From a virus, in the IMG/VR virus record IMGVR_UViG_3300031552_000005, positions 1 to 56,656 of that record: a stretch of 56,656 nt of DNA. One strand, written 5' to 3'. This document shows positions 47,921 to 55,663 of this stretch, in pieces. Made by a program: the position numbers and the translations under genes. The notes beneath the pieces were generated by a model. The model saw nothing but the letters and a program-made list of their open reading frames with translations. It was not told the DNA's origin and searched no databases. Within the stretch, counting starts at the first letter, position 1, and each line of letters starts with the position of its first letter.

Positions 47921-48353
47921 TTATTTCTCCTTTTATAATTTTTGCTTGAATCCAAAAACCACCATAATAACCATTATGTTCATTATGATTAACCATTTGA
48001 AAACTTCCTTTATCCGTAGTTATTTCAAGAAATTGAATTTCATGCTCTCCATAATCATCTTCTTCTTTACTTCCTCCGTCTTTTACTTCTATTTTTATTA
48101 ATTTACAATTACTAAATTCTAATAAATTATCATCAGTAGTCATATATCTTAATTCACAACAAGATTGCCCACCATCCCATAATTGCAATATAGAATTATC
48201 TTCAAATTTAATATTTAAAACATTAATTTCATCTTCATTATCATTTAAATAAACTTTAATAATCTTTTTATTCAATGAAGATTGTATTGCATTAACAATA
48301 TCCCCATTTCCACCTAACATTTTTAACATAACACCTAATCCTAAATTTTCCAT
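47913..48353 (-). CDS. DUF7448-like protein
   Basis: 146 residues. QLWDGGQSCCELRYMTTDDN, a conserved DxGQSCCExRxMxTDD motif, then GEHEIQFLEITTDKGSFQMV and NHNEHNGYYGGFW match the DUF7448 family of unknown function seen in phages. It starts after a class B promoter cassette. Confidence 0.75.
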   Translation of the reverse strand: MENLGLGVMLKMLGGNGDIVNAIQSSLNKKIIKVYLNDNEDEINVLNIKFEDNSILQLWDGGQSCCELRYMTTDDNLLEFSNCKLIKIEVKDGGSKEEDDYGEHEIQFLEITTDKGSFQMVNHNEHNGYYGGFWIQAKIIKGEINE

Positions 48354-48360
48354 TTTATTA

Positions 48361-48395
48361 CTCCTTACTATATTATAATAGTTTTTTATATAATT
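48361..48395 (-). promoter_or_regulatory. Promoter-ribosome-site cassette, class B
   Basis: TATAAAAAACTATTATAATA then TAGTAAGGAG; TATAAT at 48,377-48,372. It lies between the clamp loader gene and the DUF7448-like gene and is nearly identical to the cassettes at 30,704 and 34,519. Confidence 0.6.
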
Positions 48396-50220
48396 AATTC
48401 TTAAAAACTGAAAACAAAGCCATTACCAAAATTGGAAAATCATAAATAGGATTTTGTAAAGCTTCTATTATCATTGCCGATTTTACATCTGCTTTATCCA
48501 ATAATACTTTCCCAAAATAACTTATTACTATTTTCCTGATTGATTCGGGATTCTCTTTTTGTAATTGTTTTAAAATATTACTAATTTCATTCCAACTATT
48601 TGATTTTAATAATAACCTACATAAATCTATTATAGTTTTATCTTCTTCAATACCTTTTCCAATTATTTCTAACTGTTTGCTTTCATCTTTAAATTGCAAA
48701 ACAACTTCTAATAATGATAAACTATCTCTAATATGCCCATCAACAGCATTGCATATATTTCGTGCCACTGTCTTACTAATTTCATTATTTTCTTTTATTG
48801 AAATATCTATTAAATATGGGTAAAGATATCTATTACTTATTTTCTCAAAAATTAACCTTTTACTACGTGAAATTATTGTTTTTACAATTTTGGATTCTTC
48901 AGTTGTAGTAAAAAAAAAGTAAGAATTTTTTGGAGGTTTTTGAAGGCAAGTCAAAAATCCTTCCTGACTTAAAGTTGGCAATTGATGAGCTTCCTCTATT
49001 ATATAACTTTTCGGATTATTATCTAAAGTTCTATATTGACAATTATCTATTATTTTTCTTATATTATCAATCCCCCTATCTGTTATACAATCTAATACTT
49101 GTATATTATCTTGACAGTTTAATTGTTTTGATATTAATTTTGCAGTTAATGACTTTCCACAATTTCCAGTAATAAAAATTCTAAAATTTCTACGTAAAAT
49201 TAAATATGATGACGATACAGTAAAGCAATATTCAAAACCATCTTTTGTATTATATTCTAATATTTTTACATTTTTTGTAATACCCACAAAAGAATTATTA
49301 GAAATAATTAATATATAATTTATATTTTTATTCCTTTTATCTTGCCTAACTGTAGTTCGATAACCACAAACAGCATAAGCATATTGTAAAAAATCTATAT
49401 CTTCTTTATTATTAGAAGAAAATTTTTTACCATTAAATTCAAAATCCCAATATTTTAACTCATCTAAAATAATATCTAATTGTATTTTAGAACATTTAAA
49501 ATATTTTTTATCAAAGATTTTAGTTCTAAAAAACGGCACAAAAAAGAAAGCTGTATAACCATTATATTTTTTTTCATATTTTCTATATTTTAATCCTGAT
49601 TGTTTTAATAATAATTCAGCTCTTTCTATTTTTCTTTTCTTTTTTAAATTTATACAAACTTGCTGCCCTCTTTTTATAAAATATCCATCAGCATTAACCA
49701 TAACTTGTATTCTTAATAAGATATCTGATATTTCTAATTTACTTTTAATTTGATAATCAAAAGTTGTTTGAAATTTTCCAGTAAAACCCATAACTAATGA
49801 TTCATGTTTATTTTTTATATTTTCAAATAAAGAAGTTTCATATCTTTGTGTTTTTTTATTTTTATATAAAACATTATGATTTAATGATAAACATTGATCT
49901 ACTCCATATTTAGATTTTATATAAAATAATTTATTTTGTTTATTTTTAATATAATTTAAAGGATAAACTAATTCAGCTTCTTTTTTTTGTAAATTATATT
50001 GCATTACCAAATCTGCTTTATCATATTCAGATATCTTTTTCCATTCAAAACCATTAAAAAATTCAGTATCACAATCTACACAACCTCTATCTCCTACAAA
50101 TAAATAAGATTGCGGAATTTCTTTTTGATTTAAAAAACCATTTAAAATAATTTTATTATTCTCATTTGCTAAAAGTTCATTTAAATCTTTTGGCTCATAT
50201 TTATTGAATAGTGATGGCAT
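48394..50220 (-). CDS. Clamp loader ATPase (DnaX-like) with intein
   Basis: 608 residues as encoded; about 301 after splicing. Extein: FNKYEPKDLNELLANENNKI, P-loop YLFVGDRG joined to CGKSLTAKL, Walker B SYIIEEAHQLPTLSQEGFLT (DExx position reads EEAH), sensor 1 YFFFTTTEESKIV, and ISRSKRLIFEKIS as the SRC-like motif. It loads the sliding clamp encoded at the right edge. The intein interrupts the P-loop between Gly46 and Cys, so the protein must splice to bind ATP. Confidence 0.9.
   Translation of the reverse strand: MPSLFNKYEPKDLNELLANENNKIILNGFLNQKEIPQSYLFVGDRGCVDCDTEFFNGFEWKKISEYDKADLVMQYNLQKKEAELVYPLNYIKNKQNKLFYIKSKYGVDQCLSLNHNVLYKNKKTQRYETSLFENIKNKHESLVMGFTGKFQTTFDYQIKSKLEISDILLRIQVMVNADGYFIKRGQQVCINLKKKRKIERAELLLKQSGLKYRKYEKKYNGYTAFFFVPFFRTKIFDKKYFKCSKIQLDIILDELKYWDFEFNGKKFSSNNKEDIDFLQYAYAVCGYRTTVRQDKRNKNINYILIISNNSFVGITKNVKILEYNTKDGFEYCFTVSSSYLILRRNFRIFITGNCGKSLTAKLISKQLNCQDNIQVLDCITDRGIDNIRKIIDNCQYRTLDNNPKSYIIEEAHQLPTLSQEGFLTCLQKPPKNSYFFFTTTEESKIVKTIISRSKRLIFEKISNRYLYPYLIDISIKENNEISKTVARNICNAVDGHIRDSLSLLEVVLQFKDESKQLEIIGKGIEEDKTIIDLCRLLLKSNSWNEISNILKQLQKENPESIRKIVISYFGKVLLDKADVKSAMIIEALQNPIYDFPILVMALFSVFKN
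49162..50082 (-). mobile_element. Intein in clamp loader P-loop
   Basis: 307 residues starting with Cys (CVDCDTEFFNGFEWKKI) and followed by extein Cys. A block B-like SLNHNVLYKNKK is present. The C-terminal end reads FRIFITGN, so the penultimate His is replaced by Gly; the final Asn is kept. A LAGLIDADG-like helix (LRIQVMVNADGYF) indicates a homing domain, perhaps reduced. Splicing is expected because the P-loop is otherwise broken, but the weak end could make it slow or conditional (inference). Confidence 0.85.
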
Positions 50221-50230
50221 ATAAACTCCT

Positions 50231-51004
50231 TTAAAATAAAAATTGTTTTAAATTCTTTTTTATATTTTCTAATCTTAGAATTGATTTTTCAAAATATCCT
50301 TCTTTTGTATCATCTTCACAACAAATAAAATTTCTATTTAATTCAGTACATCCACAAGCTATTGTTCCTGATCCTGAATATCCATCAAAAATTAAATCTC
50401 CTTCGTTGGAATATGTGAGAATTAAATATTTTATTAATTCTAATGGTTTTTGAGTAGGATGTAACATATTTTTATTATAAACCCTTTTATACTTTATAAT
50501 TCTTTTTGGATAACTTTCTGTATACATCCTATATTCATTTTTTTTATTTGTATTGACACATGCAAATGTATTTGATTTACTGTTTTTTGTTGGTAATTTA
50601 TGTAGATAAGGTTTATTTAATTTAATTTTTTTTGGTTTATATACACACATATTTTTATAAAAAATACTTATTATTTCATAATTATTTAATGGCTGTTTAT
50701 TCGCATTTGCAAAACCAGTACCCCTTTCTTTTTCCCAAATCCAGTCATATTTATACATTTTTATATTTGACATTCTTAAATAACTACTAAAAGGCTCGCT
50801 TCCAAATAACACAAAACAACCGTTATCTTTTAATTTAGGCAACCTTAAATCCCAATATTCTTTTAAATCTGACATAATATCCCATTTGCACGCCGTAATT
50901 CCATAAGGAGCGTCTTCGAGGAAGACTTGCACAGACTTATCAGGAAGTAAAGGCAATATTTTTTGATTCTTACAATTATGAATTTTATTCAATAAATTTT
51001 CCAT
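50231..51004 (-). CDS. DNA methyltransferase (beta-class, N6/N4)
   Basis: 257 residues. Motif IV reads EDAPYG (usual DPPY), then WDLRLPKLKDNGCFVLFGSE; HPTQKPLELIKYLI and DLIFDGYSGSGTIACGC give motifs X and I. The beta order (catalytic motif before the SAM motif) is clear. It likely modifies phage DNA to avoid restriction. The Ala in DAPY is tolerated in other phage enzymes. Its upstream sequence is the second copy of a 95-bp polymerase-end repeat. Confidence 0.85.
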   Translation of the reverse strand: MENLLNKIHNCKNQKILPLLPDKSVQVFLEDAPYGITACKWDIMSDLKEYWDLRLPKLKDNGCFVLFGSEPFSSYLRMSNIKMYKYDWIWEKERGTGFANANKQPLNNYEIISIFYKNMCVYKPKKIKLNKPYLHKLPTKNSKSNTFACVNTNKKNEYRMYTESYPKRIIKYKRVYNKNMLHPTQKPLELIKYLILTYSNEGDLIFDGYSGSGTIACGCTELNRNFICCEDDTKEGYFEKSILRLENIKKNLKQFLF

Positions 51005-51018
51005 TACTATACTCCCTC

Positions 51019-51113
51019 TTTAAATTCCAACTTTCATCAATTCCAGTAACTGCATATTCAAATTTTAATGGGACTATTATCCAATCCCATTCTTTTTGAA
51101 CTTCTTTAATTTT
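51019..51113 (-). repeat. 95-bp direct repeat, copy A
   Basis: Identical over 95 bases to 51,461-51,555, which is the 3' end of the DNA polymerase gene. Copy A is not in the polymerase frame; it covers the end of the 122-aa gene and the region before the methyltransferase. Confidence 0.95.
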
Positions 51114-51445
51114 AACTCTTTTTCATACCAAAACACTTGTTCAATAGATATACTTATATATTCTGGCATATAAGGAATAATATATTTTTTATAAAATAAT
51201 TCTTTTGCTTCTTCCCTTGAAAATCCTTGTTTTATACAAAAATTAATATATTTCTCTTTTTTTCGTATTCTATATATTTCTTCTTCATCATAGCCATTTA
51301 TTGATAAGTAAGTACCAATTTCATCTGTTAATTTACTTTTTACACAAATACCATAACTATAAACTTTTGAATAATTTATTATAATTTCCATAGTATCTTT
51401 TAATTTATTCTCTTTAATATAATTTTTTAAATCTTTTATATTCAT
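51077..51445 (-). CDS. Inserted small gene between polymerase repeats (122 aa)
   Basis: Starts at the ATG 51,445 (MNIKDLKNYIKENKLKDTME) with AAAGGAG inside the polymerase end and an ATGA overlap. The body is mixed alpha/beta (YINFCIKQGFSREEAKELFY). The final residues KLKKFKKNGIG are encoded by copy A of the polymerase repeat in another frame, so the gene end was made by the duplication. I do not recognise the family; it does not look like an endonuclease. Confidence 0.6.
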   Translation of the reverse strand: MNIKDLKNYIKENKLKDTMEIIINYSKVYSYGICVKSKLTDEIGTYLSINGYDEEEIYRIRKKEKYINFCIKQGFSREEAKELFYKKYIIPYMPEYISISIEQVFWYEKELKLKKFKKNGIG

Positions 51446-54030
51446 ATTTTTAACTCCTTTTTTAAATTCCAACTTTCATCAATTCCAGTAACTGCATATT
51501 CAAATTTTAATGGGACTATTATCCAATCCCATTCTTTTTGAACTTCTTTAATTTTCTCATCTATTACTTTTAATAAATAATTAAATTCTGGCGGATAAAC
51601 ATCTAATAAACCTGAATCATGCACTTCGCCCAAGTCTACTGTTTTAAATTTTTCTTTTCTTAAAAACTTAGAAACTTTATTTAAAACATTTTGTGCTATA
51701 TGATAAGCAGTTCCTTGAATTCTTATATTATTTACTTCATTAAATGTCATACGCTTTGTACACCTAAATCCAGTATAAAGTTCAACATAACCTTTTTCTT
51801 TATATTCTTTCCAATTATCATATTTCCATTGTTGGTATACTTTAAATCTATTTCCCCAGAAATCTTTTTCTATTTCTTCTATATGCTTTTGAAAATCATA
51901 TATATTATATATTCCATTACTTTTTAAATGTTCTTTTATCTCAACATTTAATTGTTCCCATAAACCTAAAGTTACCGAACCATAACCTATTTTTTTTAAT
52001 TCTTCTGTATATAATCTTGCAGTATCTCCATAAAATTCTGCAAATACAAAATTTCCTTTTGCTATATTCCTTTCAAGCTTTGTAAATGTTTTATCATCTT
52101 TAAAAAATATTTGTTTTGCTAAATCTCTATGCATATCACCATCATTTGCTACATAATTTATCATAATAGGATCAAAATGATAACAACATGAAGTACCTAC
52201 TTCCATTTGTTTACCATCCAACTCTAATAAAAAATTACCTTTTCTAGGAAATAAAAGCCCTCTTGTTATATTCTTTGCATATTCATCTTTTCTAGGAATA
52301 TTCTGAAAACTAGGATTATATGCACTAGATCGATATGATACAGGTCTATTTAAATCAAAAGAAGGAAATATATAATATTCATTTTCTATTTTTACACTTT
52401 CTCTTTTAAACTGTTCTAAATAAGTGTCTCTAATTTTCAGTAATTTTTTTCTTGCTAAAATATTATCAGTTAACCTTTTCTCAAATTTAGATAATGCTTC
52501 TTCATCAACTGAGGCTTGTTTATTCTTTGTTTTCTTTATTGACTCCAATTTACAAATATTAAATAATAAATAGCCTAATTGTTGACTTGAATCATAATTA
52601 AAATTATCTTTTGTAATTAAAATTTTGCCTATATAAAAATTATTTTCTTCTTTTTCTAATAATTTAACTTCTTTTGAATTTCTTATTTCTGTATCTAAAT
52701 TATTTATACTTATAGTTAATTCTTTATAATATTTTTCATATAGAGCATTATCAAATCTAATACCGGAATATTGAGCAATTTCTAAATTACTTTCTAAAAA
52801 GAAATTAAAGCCTTTTAATAAATGATCGTCAAATAATCTTATTTGTTTTTGGTATAATAACATAGTAAAATATGCATCATAACCATTATAAGTTAATAAC
52901 TCATTTATGGGGGCTTTTTTTATTTCATTAAATTCATTTCCACCTTTTTCTTTTGCTTCTAAATACTTTTTCATATTTTGACTATAATCAGAAATGCCAA
53001 AATTTATATAAGTTTGAAATTTTAAACCTGTTATCTTTTTTCTATTATCTAATATATGCACTGCTAATTGAGTGTCCCATATAATATTATTTATTTTAAC
53101 ATTTAAAGTATTTTGCCATGCAATCCATTTATACTCAAATTGACAATTTTGTATTATCTTTTTTATATTAGGATTTTGTAATATTTGTTTTAATACCCCT
53201 TTTACTTTATCATTTAATAAAAAACTAAAAGTAAATAAATTACTTTGTGTAATTGCTATTGAATAAATTTCATGCCCTTTTCTGTGAGGTTTTAATCCTG
53301 TAGTTTCTATATCTATTGCGACAGTTTCTTCTTTTAAACTATTTAAATTTGTTAAATTATAAAATGCTTTATTCTCATTACAAATTTCTACTTCTACTTT
53401 ATAGGCTTTAAATTTTCTATTATCATTAATAGCATTATACAAATTATCTCTAAATATCTTTTGTAACACTTGATCTTTTTCATTATGTAAAATATAACTC
53501 GGTGAATAAATAGGATAAATAAAACATTTATATTCTTGATCTGGAATATTAAAACCTATCCATTGTTCATATGTAGTTACTGACTCTTTATGCCCGATTA
53601 AACTTTCTAATGCTATTTTACCAAAAGTTATTATTTTTTTAGGTAATAAAATTTCTATCTCTCTTAATAAATTACCTTTACATAATTTAATATCTGAATT
53701 TGTAGGAATACCCTTACTTTTACATCTTATTGCAGGAATAATATAACAATCTTCAAATAAATTTATATCTAGTTCTTTTAAAGTTTCTTGTAAATATTTA
53801 CCCGCTTTATTATTTAAAAACCCTTGTTCATCTTCTTCTTTTGTTATAAACTCTGTAATTATTAGTATTTGTTTTTTGCCTTTACCTTTTGGTTTTATTT
53901 TTGGAGATAAACAAGTTTTATATTTTTGACATTTTTCACAAAGTTCTTCTTGTGTATATTCCTTTTTTGTTTTTTCTTTTGATTTTATTTCATTACCAAA
54001 TAGATCAGTTTGAAAAAATGGTTTATTCAT
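51442..54030 (-). CDS. Family A DNA polymerase with N-terminal uracil-DNA glycosylase domain
   Basis: 862 residues. Residues 1-210 are a UDG-superfamily domain: Cys ligands in LCEKCQKYKTCLSP and CYIIPAIRCKSKGIPT (iron-sulphur type), and IITFGKIALESLIG. Residues 230-400: 3'-5' exonuclease (VAIDIETTGLKPHRKG, IIQNCQFEYKW, LLTYNGYDAYFTML). Residues 560-850: polymerase with motif A LLELDGKQMEVGTS, motif B RNIAKGNFVFAEFYG and motif C GEVHDSGLLD. Its last 95 bases are duplicated at 51,019-51,113. Confidence 0.92.
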   Translation of the reverse strand: MNKPFFQTDLFGNEIKSKEKTKKEYTQEELCEKCQKYKTCLSPKIKPKGKGKKQILIITEFITKEEDEQGFLNNKAGKYLQETLKELDINLFEDCYIIPAIRCKSKGIPTNSDIKLCKGNLLREIEILLPKKIITFGKIALESLIGHKESVTTYEQWIGFNIPDQEYKCFIYPIYSPSYILHNEKDQVLQKIFRDNLYNAINDNRKFKAYKVEVEICNENKAFYNLTNLNSLKEETVAIDIETTGLKPHRKGHEIYSIAITQSNLFTFSFLLNDKVKGVLKQILQNPNIKKIIQNCQFEYKWIAWQNTLNVKINNIIWDTQLAVHILDNRKKITGLKFQTYINFGISDYSQNMKKYLEAKEKGGNEFNEIKKAPINELLTYNGYDAYFTMLLYQKQIRLFDDHLLKGFNFFLESNLEIAQYSGIRFDNALYEKYYKELTISINNLDTEIRNSKEVKLLEKEENNFYIGKILITKDNFNYDSSQQLGYLLFNICKLESIKKTKNKQASVDEEALSKFEKRLTDNILARKKLLKIRDTYLEQFKRESVKIENEYYIFPSFDLNRPVSYRSSAYNPSFQNIPRKDEYAKNITRGLLFPRKGNFLLELDGKQMEVGTSCCYHFDPIMINYVANDGDMHRDLAKQIFFKDDKTFTKLERNIAKGNFVFAEFYGDTARLYTEELKKIGYGSVTLGLWEQLNVEIKEHLKSNGIYNIYDFQKHIEEIEKDFWGNRFKVYQQWKYDNWKEYKEKGYVELYTGFRCTKRMTFNEVNNIRIQGTAYHIAQNVLNKVSKFLRKEKFKTVDLGEVHDSGLLDVYPPEFNYLLKVIDEKIKEVQKEWDWIIVPLKFEYAVTGIDESWNLKKELKI
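51461..51555 (-). repeat. 95-bp direct repeat, copy B (polymerase gene end)
   Basis: The original copy, in frame at the end of the polymerase gene. The repeat distance is 442 bp, exactly spanning one extra gene. Confidence 0.95.
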
Positions 54031-55663
54031 TATTACAACCTAACAATTTAACTTCACTTCTTAATAACTTTCTATTACTTCCAAAATATTTATGTACTTC
54101 TTTAATATCAATTTCAAGCTCATTCGCACAATTAGTTTCATCCTTAACCCATTTATTTAATCTTGCCATTTCTATATTCAATTTCATCATAAATTCTTGA
54201 TTTATTTTACAATGTATATTTCCATTTTTATACGCACGAATTCTCATGAATTCTTTTCCATTCGTGTAAGTAAATATATTTTCCTTTCCTGCTTGCCAAT
54301 TAAAATTAAAACTACTATCTATATTTTCAAACCCTAAATTATTTGCAATAGTAGAAATATCGTTTATAAAATCATGTATATCTCTATACAATCCTTTTGG
54401 ATATTGATAACTACTATAACCTGTATTATCAAAGCAATTCCATCTTACAAATACTAACCTATAGTCTAATTTAAAATGCGTATGATCTTTTACTGAATAT
54501 CTCCAACCATCTTCAATAAACTTTTTATTTGACTTATAGTTTTTTATATTATCAGGACTTGCCATCTCAAAATAAACTTCTTTTAATTGTTCGTCAATAT
54601 AGATATTAGCATTTTTCAAAACCCATATTACTAATGAATAAGCATTACCAGCCGTAAAATCAATATTTGTTTGTTTATTCAATTTATCTAATATTTTTTT
54701 TCGGCTTTCAGATGTTAATTTATTTGTTATCTTATCTAAATTATCAAATAACTCATTCCAATATAATATTTTTAAATTACTTATTTTTTCTTTTAATGCA
54801 GTTTTTAGATTATCAAAATTAACGCCCATCTCTTTAAATAAATCATAATCAATATTTTCTAATTGTTTATAAGTATTCAATAACTTTTCCATATCTTTTT
54901 GATATAGCTCTTCTAAAGATTCGATTATATTTTTACCTTTTATCAATTCTTTTATTTCTTCACTTTTACTTTTTTTATCATTTGGATTAAAATATTGTTT
55001 TTCTTTTTCTGCATTTATTTTGAAATTTTCTTCAAACCAAATATCAAAAGGATCATTATCACATTTTCCGTATTTAGTAACCCCAAAATCAAAACGTATT
55101 ATATTTATTTTAGCCCTTGCTTGCCTATATTCAGAGTCTAAAAAATCACCTTCAAATATTACTTCATATTTAATTTTACGTTTTTCTATTATTGATTTAA
55201 TTTCTACTTTGTCGTCCCATCTTTCAGGAATTATTAAGTAAGCTATATTACAATTTGATTCTTTTAATATTTTTAAAGTCCATTCTTTAAACCTACTATA
55301 AGGTGGGTTGCAAAATATCATATCTACTTTTTTATCAATTAATGTTTGTTTTTCAAAATCAGTACCAATTATTATAATATCATCGGGCATTGCGGTTATA
55401 AGCATTTCTGATTTTTCAATTGCGAATTTATCAATATGTGTTTTATAACGTTCATCTTTTGGCAATGGTAATAATTCATCGAATACTTTAAATACATTAC
55501 TGTTGCCAGCTCCGATATCTAACATTGAAAAATTTTCAATTTCATTACTATAATTCTTTTTATCTTTTGTATAATTTTCAAATACTGCTTTTATCATTTC
55601 ATTTGTTGAAGGATAAAATTCATAATCCTGGTTATTTTCTTTTAACTTATTTATTAATTGCAT
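54023..55663 (-). CDS. Adenine DNA methyltransferase with DUF4942 domain
   Basis: 546 residues. N-terminal methyltransferase: FSMLDIGAGNSNVFKVFDEL (SAM motif I) and DMIFCNPPYSRFKEWTLKIL (NPPY catalytic motif), then YLIIPERWDD. The rest, from about residue 240, contains helices and the DUF4942 domain (KEFMRIRAYKNGNIHCKINQ, FEMASPDNIKNYKSNKK). It modifies adenine in phage DNA, possibly at hemimethylated or packaged DNA. It overlaps the polymerase gene by eight bases. Confidence 0.88.
   Translation of the reverse strand: MQLINKLKENNQDYEFYPSTNEMIKAVFENYTKDKKNYSNEIENFSMLDIGAGNSNVFKVFDELLPLPKDERYKTHIDKFAIEKSEMLITAMPDDIIIIGTDFEKQTLIDKKVDMIFCNPPYSRFKEWTLKILKESNCNIAYLIIPERWDDKVEIKSIIEKRKIKYEVIFEGDFLDSEYRQARAKINIIRFDFGVTKYGKCDNDPFDIWFEENFKINAEKEKQYFNPNDKKSKSEEIKELIKGKNIIESLEELYQKDMEKLLNTYKQLENIDYDLFKEMGVNFDNLKTALKEKISNLKILYWNELFDNLDKITNKLTSESRKKILDKLNKQTNIDFTAGNAYSLVIWVLKNANIYIDEQLKEVYFEMASPDNIKNYKSNKKFIEDGWRYSVKDHTHFKLDYRLVFVRWNCFDNTGYSSYQYPKGLYRDIHDFINDISTIANNLGFENIDSSFNFNWQAGKENIFTYTNGKEFMRIRAYKNGNIHCKINQEFMMKLNIEMARLNKWVKDETNCANELEIDIKEVHKYFGSNRKLLRSEVKLLGCNNE

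Noticed and set aside
51019-51555. Attachment sites or insertion-sequence ends
   Set aside because: The 95-bp repeats are a duplicate of the polymerase end without inverted termini, integrase or transposase nearby.
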